Source: Baffinella frigidus (taxonomy: Eukaryota; Cryptophyceae; Cryptomonadales; Baffinellaceae). From it: a DNA stretch of 30,317 nucleotides. The position numbers and the translations under genes are program-made. Below, piece after piece: positions 1 through 9,380 of this stretch; positions within the stretch are counted from its first letter, which is position 1; every line of letters begins with the position of its first letter. The notes under the pieces are model-generated. The model saw only the letters and a list, made by a program, of their open reading frames with translations, did no database searches and was not told the DNA's origin. Location of the stretch: assembly GCA_026770585.1 (NCBI GenBank), contig MU647452.1, positions 48,950-79,266 on the forward strand, written 5' to 3'.

Positions 1-190
1 GGGGTGTGGGGCTTGGGGTTTTGGGTTGGGGGTTGGGGGGTTGGGGGTTGGGATTGGTTTGGTGTTTGGTGTTTGACGTTTGGTGTTTGGTGTTTGGGAT
101 TTGGTGTTTGGTGTCTGGTGTTTGGATTTTGGGGGTTGGGTTTTGGATGTTGGGGTTTTTTGTTGATGGTTCAGGGTTTGGGGTTCCTGG
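1..190. repeat. G-rich degenerate telomere-like repeat
   Basis: The first ~190 bases are built from imperfect TTTGGTG / TTTGGGG / GGGTTGG units, almost lacking C on the plus strand. They resemble diverged copies of the TTTAGGG units found elsewhere in the window. If gene 1 continues leftward, this would be intronic sequence with a C-rich sense strand. Open frames here (runs of Gly, Trp, Phe, Val) are low-complexity artefacts. Confidence 0.7.
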
Positions 191-205
191 TTTCGGGGAC
201 CGCAC

Positions 206-243
206 CTGCCCTTGGACGCAAAGTGGTGCGCCTCCAACTCCAC
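206..243 (-). other. Possible further small exon of gene 1
   Basis: A 38-nt segment between acceptor GATGCTCGCAG and donor GGGCAG|GTGCGG encodes VELEAHHFASKG plus two bases. It continues in frame from the donor at 466 and stands where CHAT proteins have the strand after the catalytic His. It is short and has no other support, so it is a weak call. Confidence 0.3.
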
Positions 244-1239
244 CTGCGAGCATCCGCGCACGTCAGTTGACTGAACCGGGAATTTTTCTGTACGTGGACG
301 GTGACTCAGCCGGTCAGTTTTAGTATCGGGAAACGTGAGGAGTCGTACGGGGGATTCTTGAAGTTTGGTCAGGTCTGCTAAGCTCTCCAACGTGACACCG
401 CGAAAAGATTCGGTGTCCGGATGTTTTTGGGTCGAACAAATTCTACAGTCCCTCAAGGACAGGTACCTCTCCGTTGACATTTGTGTGCCCGGAGATGTGC
501 ACGACCGCCACCTTCTTCTGCTCGAAAGACGACGACGTCTCCCTGAAGTCGTCGGCGTCGGGGTGCGGGTGCACTTGCACATCCACGGGGCTGTACGGGA
601 AGTCGAAGGTACGTACGATCTGCTGCGCCTCTTGGTGCACCTGCAGAGAGGAGGCGAGGGGGTTGAGAGAGGGGAGGGCGGGGGGGGGGTGAGTCTCGAG
701 CAGCACGACCTCACGTTTTCAGTTCCTGCCCAGGAACTGAAGCAAAAGCTGCCGATGCGGAGAGAGAGAGAGAGCAAAAGCTGCCGATGCAGAGAGAGAG
801 AGAGAGCAAAAGCTACCGATGCGGAGAGAGAAAGAGAGAGAGAGAGACGTTTCCCACCCTCGGGCAACACATCGCCGCTGTACCGCCAGCCAACCTACCC
901 ACAGCACCCTCCACCCCCTGCTAAAACAACAGCAGCAAAGAGGGACTGCACCTGGATTTTCGAGACGCCCTTTGCCGAAAACACCGCGATGCCGCGCGTC
1001 TTGGGCCCGCCGCCCTTTCCATCTTCGAGAAGAGGGCGTTTGTCGAAGTCGGCGCGTGTCTCCAACGCCTTCTCCGGATCTGTGCGGAGCAGCTTCGCCC
1101 AGGCGCCGTCGGAGGGCACGGAGAAGGACTCGGGCGTGGCGGAGGGGTTCTTGCACACCTGATTGAGAGAAAAGAGAGAGAGTGAGAGAGAGTGAGAGAG
1201 AGAGAGTGAGAGAGAGAGCGAGAGCGAGAGAGAGAGGGC

Positions 1240-1270
<31 letters not shown>

Positions 1271-4200
1271 CATCAGTGTCCAAACACAGAGACCCACGAC
1301 GCTTTACTGAATGTTGTTCGTGGACCCGGGTCTGTTTTTGGAGAGTCCCACGTCAGTTAACTAATCCGGGCAAGTTTAGTGCCAGCAGGGTAACTAATCC
1401 GAGTAGGCTCCGCGATTCATCGCTGCTCTGCACTACTGCACTGCTAGCCAGAAGATTTTGTATTTGTCAACTTTGACCCTATTTCACCGCACGTGTAGTC
1501 AAGTGGACCCCCCTGGGGGGTCCGAGATTCTAAAGTGGCCAGTTTCAAGAAGGGTTGACTTGAGCAAAAACTCCTGGCTCGCAGTGTACTGTGAGTGCCT
1601 GGAACCACCGTGCGAGTGCCATCGACGGAACGCATAACCCGTTCCGGGTATCACATCTACCTTCCACACACACCAAATCTGCTAGATTCGAATTTAGAGG
1701 GACATGGCAGTTCTCCTTCGGCTAGGACCATGCCACAGAGTACAGGGATCGCGCGCCAAACGTGATCCCTGTAAATGCAATGCACAACTGCCAGTCAAGA
1801 TCTCTCTCTTTCAACACACCTGCGCGAAATAACGCTCCTAAACCCGCATTCTATGTCTAGGAGCCCCACGGTCTACCATAATATAACCAACACCGTATTC
1901 AAAATTACCCTGACATTGATGAGTTTCCCGACTTCCTTAGAGCTGTCTGGCTTAAGTTGCATGACTCTCTTAGGAGGAAAGAGCCGTTCTAGTCAAGAGA
2001 GGGCATAACCTGCTCGAAGACCGCAAGCATGTGCGTGCCGTCCGGGAACCGCTTCTTCGCCTCCTTGGCCAGTGCCACGCTCAGGAAGTCGCCCACGGCG
2101 TCCCCCACCCAAGCCTGCAAAGCGAGCCCAGGATACTTCACTCACGCGCGGGTGGGTGGGAACAACAAATCCGGGAAGGATGACTAGAGTGATTCCGGGA
2201 AATGTTGGCCGCGTTTTGGGTTGGTGGTTTGAAGCTTTATTCATTTCATTTGTACCACAATTCTCGAAACGGTGCCTTTTGAAAGGACGTCACACTCTGG
2301 TATGGTGCAAATGAAATAATAAAAAATGTCAAATCAGCAAACCGAAAAGCGGCCAACATTTCCCAGAATCTCTCTACCAGAAAAACTTCAAATTGGTCAA
2401 AAGTAGTGGGGCTCACCTCCAGGCGAGGCATCTGGGCGGTTCGGATGTTGTTCTTGAGGACGGCGTCCCTGCCGGCGAAAGGACGTTTCCCCTCCAGCAT
2501 TTCGAAGTACACGACCCCGGCGGCCCACACGTCCATCTCGAACTCAGACTCGTCCCCGTTGATCTGCTCAAATGAGGCATACTCCAACGTGCCTTCGAAG
2601 CCAGCTTCCTTGGAAAGCAGCTTCTTCGAGGTCCCCAAGTCGACGATGACAACCCTGTTGCAGCCGTCGCCGTTGCCGCGAAGCATGATGTTGGCGGGCT
2701 TGATGTCGCGGTGGATGATCTTCTTCTCGTGCAGCACGCTCAACCCCCGCAGCAGCCCCTGCATCACCCACTCTGTCTCCTTGGGCGGCAGACGCTTGTC
2801 CGCCTTGCCCGCCCGCCGCGCTTCGAGCCGCGCCTTGAGATTCTGTCCATCGATCAACTCCATGACCACCGCGCTCGGCTCGACAAATTCCACAAACTCG
2901 ACAACGTTCTGTTGTACGATCGGCTTGTGCAGCGCCTGGAGATTGAGCACCTCCTCCTTCACACGCTTGCTGTCCCGCAAGAAGATCTTGATTGCAAACT
3001 GTTTTCCCTCCCCATTTTTCGCACGCCACACCGTTCCCTGCGCTCCCTTATCCAAGGGCTCCAAAAGCTCGTACCCCTCGGACTTCAGCGTAGCTGTACT
3101 CTCGGCCAAAGCGGCGGATGAATGCGGCGCGGACGGCAGAGTGACAGCACCGCTCTTCGCCGAGCCCCCCGTAAAGCTTGTCTTGGTCTGGTCACGTAGC
3201 CGATCTGCCAAGAATTGACCAATCCCCTGGACGTTTTTCGGATCATAACCTGTGGCTGATATCCATTTTGCCAAGTGACTGCCTGGACTGCACCCGAGCG
3301 TCCGGAGCCCCGTCAGCGACCCGATCCACCCCGGAAGCTTGTCCAGACCCCCGCATCTCGTCAGATCGAGCGCCTGCAGACTCGTCAGCGATTTCATTTT
3401 CTCCGGAAGCTTCTTCAGACCCCTGCATTCCGACAGGTCGAGCGTCTGCAGCTCCGTCAGCAACGCAACACATTCTGGAAGCTTCTCCAGACCCTCCCAG
3501 CCCGAGAGAATGAGCGAATGCAGCCCCGTGAGCGACCCCAAAAATACTGGAAGCTCCTTCATACCCTTGCAAGAAGACAGATCGAGCGTATGCAGCCCAG
3601 TCAGCGAACCCATCTCACCTGGAAGCTCCGTCAGACCCTTGCAGAAAGAAAGATTGAACGTCTGCAGCCCCGTCAGAGACCCCAACCATTTCGGAAGCTC
3701 CGTCAGACTCTCGCATCCAGACAGATCGAGCTCCCGCAGCCCCTTCAGCGACTCCATCTTCTCCGGAAGCTTCTTGAGACTCTCGCATCCTGACAAATTG
3801 AGTGTCTGCAGCCCGGTCAGCGACCCGATTCCCTTCGAGAGAGCCTTCAGATTCTGGCATCCCGTCAGGTCGAGCGTCTGAAGGCCCACCAGCGACCCAA
3901 TCCACTCCGGAAGCTCCTCCAGATCCTGCCACCCCGAAAAATCGAGTATCTGCAGCCCCGTCAGCGACGCCATCCACCCCGGAAGCTCCTTCAGTTTCCA
4001 GAATCGGTGCACGCGCAGCTGCTTGAGGTTCGGGAGCCGGCCCACCCAACTCGGAAGCGTTGTCGTGTGCGCCGTGCCTGCTAGCCAAAGCCGCTCGACG
4101 TTGCCCAACGCCTTCTCTGCATGCTCCAGTTCCGGGAAGTCGTCCATCCCCTCCAGGCTCAGGGACCGCAAGTTCTGCAGCGCGCCGAGCCACGCAGGGA

Positions 4201-4864
4201 GCGTTTCAAGCCGCACTTCTTCCCAGACGTCTGCGCCGCGCTTCACGCCGAGCTTCAGCGAGTGCACGTTTTCTCTGAAGGCTCGCGTCTGCACCATCTG
4301 GCTGGGCACTTCTGTCATCTCCGGAATGACCCCGACCCGCAGGTCCACCGCATCGTCCCTCACCCAAATGGGGGTCGAGGGGTCTTTCGACTTCCGCAGT
4401 GTCACCTCCAATTTGCGCCATGCGCCTGCACCGGCCTGTCGCTGCTGATGGCAGTCACCGCAGAGGAAGTGCGTATCCGCATCGTTTTTGTCCCTTCCGT
4501 GGCGGCAACACCACCAGCCGTTGCCACCCTCCCACACAACGAGGCACCTTGCACAGGCACCTGCCATGACTTTTGTTGGGAAGAGGTAGCGACGGATCAG
4601 GTACGACGGTGTGGCCTCCGGCACCAGCTCGTGGTTCGTGTCGTGTTTGTGGTCATTGTCGCAAAGCACCGGCCCAGACATCTGCAGAGAGCCACACGGC
4701 GTCAGAAGTCAAGTCGATCTACCGCATCTTTCTGGGGACCGGCACGGCTCTCGACAGGGAAAGGGCGGGAAATGTTGGTCGTGCTGAGAACGATTAGCAC
4801 AATGCAGGGCGTCCGTGGGGGAGGGTTGGCAAGGGCGCTGCACCTTGCTCGCCACCACGTCCAT
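206..4864 (-). CDS. LRR - Ser/Thr kinase - CHAT-like multidomain protein, 3' end off the left edge
   Basis: Rebuilt from minus-strand exons 4864-4844, 4681-2417, 2114-2010, 1158-952, 640-467 and tentatively 243-206. All internal junctions are phase 0 with GT-AG ends. The start is an ATG at 4864 (MDVVASK then donor GTGCAG); the ATG at 4681 directly follows a CTCTCTGCAG acceptor, so translation could also start there. Numbering from 4681: Cys/His cluster C43-x2-C46, C58 C59, H61, C74-x2-C77-H78; LRRs about 159-470 with ~24-residue units of the type SLTGLQTLDLSGC; Ser/Pro/Ala-rich linker 500-535; kinase from 537 with GAQGTVW, catalytic lysine K565, HRDIKPAN (D659) and DLG at 681-683 in place of DFG. 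The next two exons finish the kinase C-lobe (AWVGDAVGDFL). The 1158-952 and 640-467 exons then read like the first half of a CHAT domain: strand IAVFSAK, helix HQEAQQIVRTF, and VAVVHISGH with the expected catalytic His. The catalytic Cys would lie beyond the window. LRR and kinase calls are firm; CHAT is an inference from motif order. Confidence 0.8.
467..1158 (-). other. Two exons encoding a CHAT-like segment of gene 1, with a CT-rich intron
   Basis: Exon 1158-952 (69 codons) follows acceptor TCTCAATCAG and ends at CCAG|GTGCAG. Exon 640-467 (58 codons) follows CTCTCTGCAG and ends at GGAGAG|GTACCT. Joined, they give a beta strand (IAVFSAK), an acidic helix, a second strand (VDVQVHPHP), a helix (ADDFRETSSSF) and VAVVHISGH. 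That order is typical of the N-terminal half of CHAT proteases, where the sequence is usually close to (V/I)HFSGHG. Here Thr replaces the last Gly. If the 467 donor is not used, the frame ends at 443 and the domain would be truncated after the His. Confidence 0.55.
728..850. repeat. AG microsatellite with ~32-bp tandem units in gene 1 intron
   Basis: Three copies of a GCAAAAGCT(G/A)CCGATG(C/A)(A/G)G core are each followed by an (AG)n run. On the sense strand of gene 1 this is an (CT)n-rich intron between the exons ending at 952 and starting at 640. Confidence 0.7.
1164..1271. repeat. AG/CT microsatellite forming the 3' part of a gene 1 intron
   Basis: About 108 bases of GAGAGA with occasional T, C or A. 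On the minus strand it is a long polypyrimidine tract that ends at the TCAATCAG acceptor of the exon starting at 1158, so it may act as the intron's pyrimidine tract. Confidence 0.75.
1741..1773. repeat. Perfect 10-bp inverted repeat in gene 1 intron
   Basis: TACAGGGATC and its exact complement GATCCCTGTA flank a 13-base loop. It lies in the 851-base intron 1159-2009 of gene 1. Nothing else recognisable is in that intron outside the microsatellite. Confidence 0.6.
2417..4681 (-). other. Large second exon of gene 1 (Cys cluster, LRR, kinase)
   Basis: This 755-codon exon carries most of gene 1. It is bounded by CTCTCTGCAG acceptor sequence before 4681 and by CTGGAG|GTGAGC donor sequence after 2417. 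Reading past the donor adds about 56 non-conserved residues to a stop at 2246, so splicing is preferred; the next exon, at 2114, is also phase 0 and restores kinase C-lobe-like sequence. The LRR part (about 3270-4080) is visible at DNA level as imperfect 72-bp tandem units, pointing to recent expansion or homogenisation. Long open frames on the opposite strand here are shadows of the GC-rich code. Confidence 0.85.
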
Positions 4865-4967
4865 CGCTGCCCTTGCTCCGTGTCCGCAACCAAGTGCCGC
4901 CGCTCCTCCCGATGCCGCTCCCACGCCGGGCGGTGCACGCAGGGCAGCTAGCTCCCCCGCTCGCGCC

Positions 4968-4990
4968 GAAATATCCTGGCGCAGGATATT
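4968..4990. repeat. Short palindrome upstream of gene 1
   Basis: ATATCCTG and CAGGATAT form a near-perfect inverted repeat around a GCG centre, about 105 bases upstream of the proposed ATG of gene 1 (minus strand). It could be a transcription-factor site, but there is no further support. The surrounding minus-strand frame (4865-5020) is open and Ala/Gly-rich; part of it may be 5'UTR or an N-terminal extension. Confidence 0.3.
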
Positions 4991-5118
4991 GGGGGGTGCG
5001 ATGTGAGCACAGCGTGTCAAGAGAGCGAGGAAGCGGGCGCGTTGGGAAGCGGGCAGTGCCAGCTCCCAGCTGGCAAGAAACCGCGAGTGTGACCAGGCTC
5101 AGAAGATTGTCCACCTTG

Positions 5119-5982
5119 GTTGAGCAGAAACACTCGTGGAAACCGGAACCCGTGAACCGTGAATCGTAAACGGTAAGCGCACGGTACACCGTAAACCGTA
5201 CACCGTAAACCCCAAACCCTAATCACTGAACTAAGCTCGCCAGACCCCAACTGAACTCCACGCAGCACAATCCACTCCAACTCAACTCAACTCAACTCAA
5301 CGAAACGAAACGCAGCTACTCAGCACTACTGGACCAAAACAGCATAGGCCACAGCTCCGCCCAGCGCCCTGCCCAGAAGCAGGCACGCGAGCAAGCAGGC
5401 AACCATCAACCACCAGAAGAGAACCAGATCCGGGCATTAGGACAAATGTTTTCACCCTACCGTAGGGACCCAGGAAATCTCTACGGATTTCGTAGGGGGT
5501 AGATAGATGGACAGTCAAGGCTCCGTCTTTACTCTTGCCTGAAAAACACCGACCTGGTTTACACCGATTTGGTTCACTCTTGGTGGCTGGTGGAAGCAAG
5601 CAAGAAAGCAACAAGGGTCTCACAAACCTCGGCTCATGGGGCCTCAGAGCCTGCCACCCTCCACTGAAAGCAGTGCGGTGTGTCGGGACGATTTCGTTGC
5701 ACAGCATGAAGGCACGTGCGCTCCAGCCCAGGGGAGCGTGGGCAAGAGGAGGAAAGCTGACCGGAGGCGGAGGGCTGGAGCAGCACGAGGACGAGCACGA
5801 TGGAGCAAGCACTCGCTCTCACCTGCGCCGGGGGGGGCGAGGTCAGCGTGCCAAGAGAGCGAGGAAGCGGGCGCGCGGAGAAGTGGGCAGGGCCAGCTCC
5901 CAGCTGGCACGCAGTCAGATGCCGCGAGTGGAAGGCAACGGGGGTGGTGGTGGTGGTGGTGGTGGTGGTGGTGGTGTGAGCA
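5119..5982. repeat. Copy A of a ~0.8 kb dispersed duplication
   Basis: This block aligns in order with 6905-7711. Both begin with GAGCAGAAAC and GTGGAAACCGGAACCCGTGA, run through a GTAAACCGTA / CAACTCAACTC stretch, a segment around ACAGCATAG(G/A)CCACAGCTCC, a segment around CCGATTTGGTTCAC, a CACAGCATGAAGGCACGTG segment, and end in a GGTGGT run followed by GTGAGCAG. No transposase-like protein or terminal inverted repeat was found. The block is non-coding as far as I can see. Confidence 0.65.
5941..5976 (+). repeat. (GGT)n microsatellite
   Basis: About 36 bases of GGT trinucleotides at the end of duplication copy A; the matching place in copy B (7685-7705) has only a few units. Apparent poly-His or poly-Gly frames here are low-complexity artefacts. 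Confidence 0.8.
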
Positions 5983-6106
5983 GCCAGGAAGCCGAGGCTG
6001 GAGACACGGTGCCGCGGGAGACAGCCAGGGGCGATTCTGCGCTGCGCGAGAAGGGCTCAGGCGCACCGTGCGGGGGCGGCGCTGGGGCGGGAGCAGCGCG
6101 GTGTAG

Positions 6107-6615
6107 GTGGGTAGGTAGGCAGGAACGAACGAACGAACGAACGAAGGTACGTAGAAAGGTAGGTAGGTAGGTAGGTGGGTAGGAAGGAACGAAGGAAGGA
6201 AGGAAGGAAGGAAGGGGGGGAGGGAGGGAGGGAGGAAAGTAAGTAGGAAGGAAGGTAGGTAGGTTGGTAGGTAGGTAGGTAGGTAGGTAGGTAGGTGGGT
6301 AGGAAGGCAGGCAGGCAGAAATGCAGGTAGGTAGGTAGGTAGGTAGGTAGGTAGGTAGGCAGGTAGGTAAGTAGGTAGGTAGCTAGGTAGCTAGGTAGCT
6401 AGGTAGCTAGGTAGCTAGCTAGGCAGCTAGGTAGGTAGCTAGCTAGGTAGCTGGGTAGATTGATAGGTGGGAAAGTAGGTACGAAGGTGGCAGGAACATG
6501 GGTCGGTAGGAGGGTAGGAAACAAGGTACTGCAGGTAGCTAGACAACCTGGGAGGTAGGCAGGCAGGCAGGTGACGATGCAGGTAGGGAGGGAGGGAGGG
6601 AGGGAGGTAGGGAGG
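6107..6615. repeat. Tetranucleotide tract (AGGT, AAGG, GAAC, AGCT)
   Basis: About 500 bases of slipped tetranucleotides: GAAC, then GAAG, GGAG, a long AGGT run, a TAGC-type block around 6380-6440 and a return to AGGT/GGGA units. It separates the two copies of the ~0.8 kb duplication. No gene is visible. Confidence 0.85.
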
Positions 6616-6904
6616 TTGGCATGAAGGCACGCCGCCGGCACGCCGGCAGGCAGGTCACTGCAAAAGCAGTGTCCAAACTAAAGCAGCAGGAGACCGACTT
6701 GGAGGGGGGCGGGCGGGAAGGGAAACCTCGCGGGGCGCGGCGAGGAACAGGGGCGCGGTCACACGAGGCGCGCGGCGCACGGGACGAGCTCGACAGGCCG
6801 CCCTCTCCAGACAGGGCGATCCTGTGCGGAGAGGGTGGGCCGGAAGGTCGACTCAGATCCAGCAAGATCGGTACGGCTCGGCCCATCTGCTCCGCCATCA
6901 ACTT

Positions 6905-7711
6905 GTTTGAGCAGAAACTTTCGTCGTGGAAACCGGAACCCGTGAACCGTGAAACGTAAACGGTTCTCAGTTCACGGCACACGGTACACGGTACACGGTA
7001 AACCGTACCCCGTAACCCACAAAGCTGTAAACCCTAATCACTGAACTAAGCTCACCGGACCCCAACTGAACTCCACGCAGCACAACCCACTCCAACTCAA
7101 CTCAACTTCACACAGCTATTCAGCACTACTAGGCTGAAACAGCATAGACCACAGCTCCACCCAGCGCGGCGCAGCGCTCTTTCCAGAAGCAAACAAGCAA
7201 GCAAGCACCCACCCACCAGCCACCAGACGGATTTCGTAAGGGGTGGATAGATGGACAGTAAAGGCTCCGCCTTGACTTTTTCCTGAAAAACACCGATCTG
7301 GTTTACCCCGATTTGGTTCACTTGTGGTGGCTGGTGGAAGCAAGCAAGCAAGCACGCACGCAACAAGAGCCCAACAAACCTTGGACGGGTGGGGCCTCAG
7401 CGCCTGCCCCCCTCCACTGAACGCAGTGTGTCGGGGGGGGTTCGATGCACAGCATGAAGGCACGTGAGCTCCAGCCAAGGAAAGCGTGGGCAAGAGGAGG
7501 GCAGCTCACCGAAGGCGGAGGGCAGGAGGAAGAAGAGGAGGAGGCCGATACAGAAAGCACTCGCTCTCTCCTGCGCCGGGGGGGCGAGGTGGGCGCAAGA
7601 AAGCGCGGAAGCGGGCGCGTGGGGAAGCGGGTAGGGCCAGCTCCTGGGACCAGCTGGCAAACAGTCAGCAACCGCGAGTGGAAGGCAGCGGTGGTAGTGG
7701 TGGTGTGAGCA
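6905..7711. repeat. Copy B of the ~0.8 kb dispersed duplication
   Basis: Diverged direct copy of 5119-5982, with the same order of landmark segments. It is followed by two tandem copies (about 7690-7745 and 7746-7806) of a unit containing GGTAGTGGTGGTGTGAGCAG, AAGGAAAGAAGG and GCAGGTGACCAGAAAG. The GCAGGTGACCAGAAAG(T) end recurs at 9205-9222 and, reversed, at 12300-12340. Confidence 0.65.
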
Positions 7712-8034
7712 GAAGGAAAGAAGGAAAGAAGGCAGGTGACCAGAAAGGGGTGGTAGTGGTGGTGTGAGCAGAAGGAAAGAAGGAAGGAAGGCAGGTGACC
7801 AGAAAGTGTCGCTGCTCTGGAGAACTGACCGATTCCCGTCACAAAATGCAGGGATCGGAGGGGAACGGTGCAGGACCTTGCTGGCGGCGTGTTCCTCAGA
7901 GCCGGCGGTCGTCACGTCCAGCGCTGACAGGAGCGAGGGCGGAGGTCGTTGGTTTCCTCGGTCCGGGGACCTCGGAGCCAGCGGTCGTCACGTCCAGCGC
8001 CGCTGAGCAGGAGCGAGCTGCCCCGTGTGGTCAA

Positions 8035-8139
8035 ACCAACCGCGGAGCTACGATCGAGGAAATCAACCGCGGAGCTACGATCGAGGAACGCTGGCAGAGG
8101 AAATTCCTCAGAGGAATTTCCGAGGAATTTCCTCTGCCA
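8035..8139. repeat. Tandem 25-bp repeat followed by a 17-bp inverted repeat
   Basis: AACCGCGGAGCTACGATCGA occurs twice (about 8037 and 8065). It is followed by GGCAGAGGAAATTCCTC (8093-8109) and its exact complement at 8122-8138. The CCGCGGAGCTACGATCGA sequence is also found, inverted, at about 9104-9122, tying this spot to the inverted arms around the first telomere-like island. Confidence 0.65.
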
Positions 8140-8711
8140 CACGAACAGGTTATTTAGTGGGAAAACCAGAAATGGCTCCAATGTCACGAACTAAGATGTC
8201 AATAAGATGCCTCCAACTTTTCTGCCCCTGATTAAAAGAAAAAACTTTTCTTCGCAAAGTTGTAGGCCTTGAAAAAGTGAGCATCTTTGTTGTCCCAAGG
8301 TTTTTGCGAGGATGGGCGGAAGGGTGTGCAAAACCAGATGCGGTGGTTTTGGGGGGGTCATGTTTTGAGTATGTTTGCGGGCCTTTGATGCCCCAGATTC
8401 ATCGAGCGGATCTAAAGGGGATCTTTTGAGAATTGTAGAACCGTCGAGAAAAGTGAAATGAGCCCAAGGGGTCGAAAGTTACACCCAATCGAGCGCCTGA
8501 CGGGCCCGCCTCGGGACCGGAAATCCCCGCAAAGCCTCGTTTTTAGGGCCTGGCCCCCCTTAATCATGAAATCGGAGATCACATTTTTGAACCAACTTTC
8601 AATTCTGTTTCACAATTGTGCTCTCAGATTTTATGATTAAGGGGGGCCAGATCATGTCCCTAGGCAAAAGCCCTGCTTCTCCACCCTCCCACCGAGGAAT
8701 TTCCTCTGCCA
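8120..8711. mobile_element. Possible insertion flanked by 20-bp direct repeats
   Basis: The 20 bases at 8120-8139 recur exactly at 8692-8711 in the same orientation, bracketing 552 bases. That is the pattern of an insertion with a long target duplication, or of recombination between repeats. The internal sequence has no long open frame of interest but includes the fold-back element at 8550-8650. Confidence 0.4.
8550..8650. mobile_element. 101-bp fold-back MITE-like element
   Basis: The ends CTGGCCCCCCTTAATCATGA and its complement on the other side form a near-perfect terminal inverted repeat of about 24 bases around a ~50-base core. No coding capacity. Target duplications are not clear. Confidence 0.65.
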
Positions 8712-8830
8712 GGGGTAACGTGACCACGTGAAAAGTGGAGATCTCGTCCTAAGTTGTGGGAATTGGAGCCGTTGCCGGGATAGGGAACTGTAGTCATTAT
8801 CTCCACTTTTAAGTTGGTCACGTTACCCCT
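8711..8830. mobile_element. ~120-bp fold-back element, partly duplicated at gene 2 start
   Basis: AGGGGTAACGTGACCA...AAAAGTGGAGAT at 8712-8744 is mirrored by ATCTCCACTTTTAAGTTGGTCACGTTACCCC at 8799-8829 (given here as landmarks). The left half and the core (ending GGGAATTGGAGCCGTTGCC) are repeated at 12477-12539, immediately upstream of gene 2. TTGGTCACGTTAC also occurs alone at 17413. Confidence 0.65.
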
Positions 8831-9380
8831 TGTAGAGGATCTCATGGGAGTCCTTTCTACGGAAGGGCGTGTCGTTGGCATTTGTTGGGAGCATTTAAAA
8901 CCTAAAGGACCTAAAGGGAACCAGTTGGTATACCTTCACTCACCCCAACAGGACCACCCTTTATCCCCTCTACACGAGCATCTGCACTGGAGAGCTAAAG
9001 GCGATTCGAAAGCAAAAATGTTTTCTCTGCAGTCCTTTCTACGGAAGGGCGTGTCGTTGGGCTATGTTGGGCGAAATTAAAACCTAAAGGACCTAAAGGA
9101 TCTTCGATCGTAGCTCCGCGGTTGGTTGACCACGACGGGGCGGCTCGCTCCTGCTCAGCGGGGCTGGATGTGACGACCGCCGCCTCCGAGAAAAACGTAG
9201 GCAGGCAGGTGACCAGAAAGTAGCGCTGGTCCCCAGAAAGTAGCGCTGCTCTGAAGAAAGAACTTAGAACAAGGACCTAGAGGACCTAAAGGCGATCTCC
9301 ACTTTCGGAGGCAAGTTTTCATATCTTGCTGCTGTTACTTTTGAGGCGGGAATCGGTGCCGCTCTCACGAGCAGCGCTAA
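8801..9380 (+). repeat. Left arm of a large inverted repeat around telomere-like island 1
   Basis: The sequence from CTCCACTTTTAAGTTGGTCA to ACGAGCAGCGCTAAACCC is present in reverse complement at 12114-12508. Shared landmarks, in mirrored order, are TCGATCGTAGCTCC, CTCAGCGGGGCTGGA(T/C)GTGA, CCGAGAAAAACGTAGGCAGG, GGTCCCCAGAAAGTAGCGCT, AAGAACTTAGAACAAGGACC and GGAGGCAAGTTTTCATATCT. Confidence 0.8.
8848..9098. repeat. Insertion in the left inverted arm with ~65-bp direct repeats
   Basis: AGTCCTTTCTACGGAAGGGC and the following bases through AAAACCTAAAGGACCTAAAG occur at about 8848-8917 and again at 9031-9099. The block interrupts the left inverted arm (8801-9380) between GAGGATCT and GGATCTTCGATCG, where the right arm is continuous. 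It looks like a small insertion with direct terminal repeats. Confidence 0.5.

Noticed and set aside
2406-3218. 270-codon plus-strand frame opposite the kinase domain
   Set aside because: Antisense shadow; the minus strand encodes recognisable kinase motifs and splice sites.
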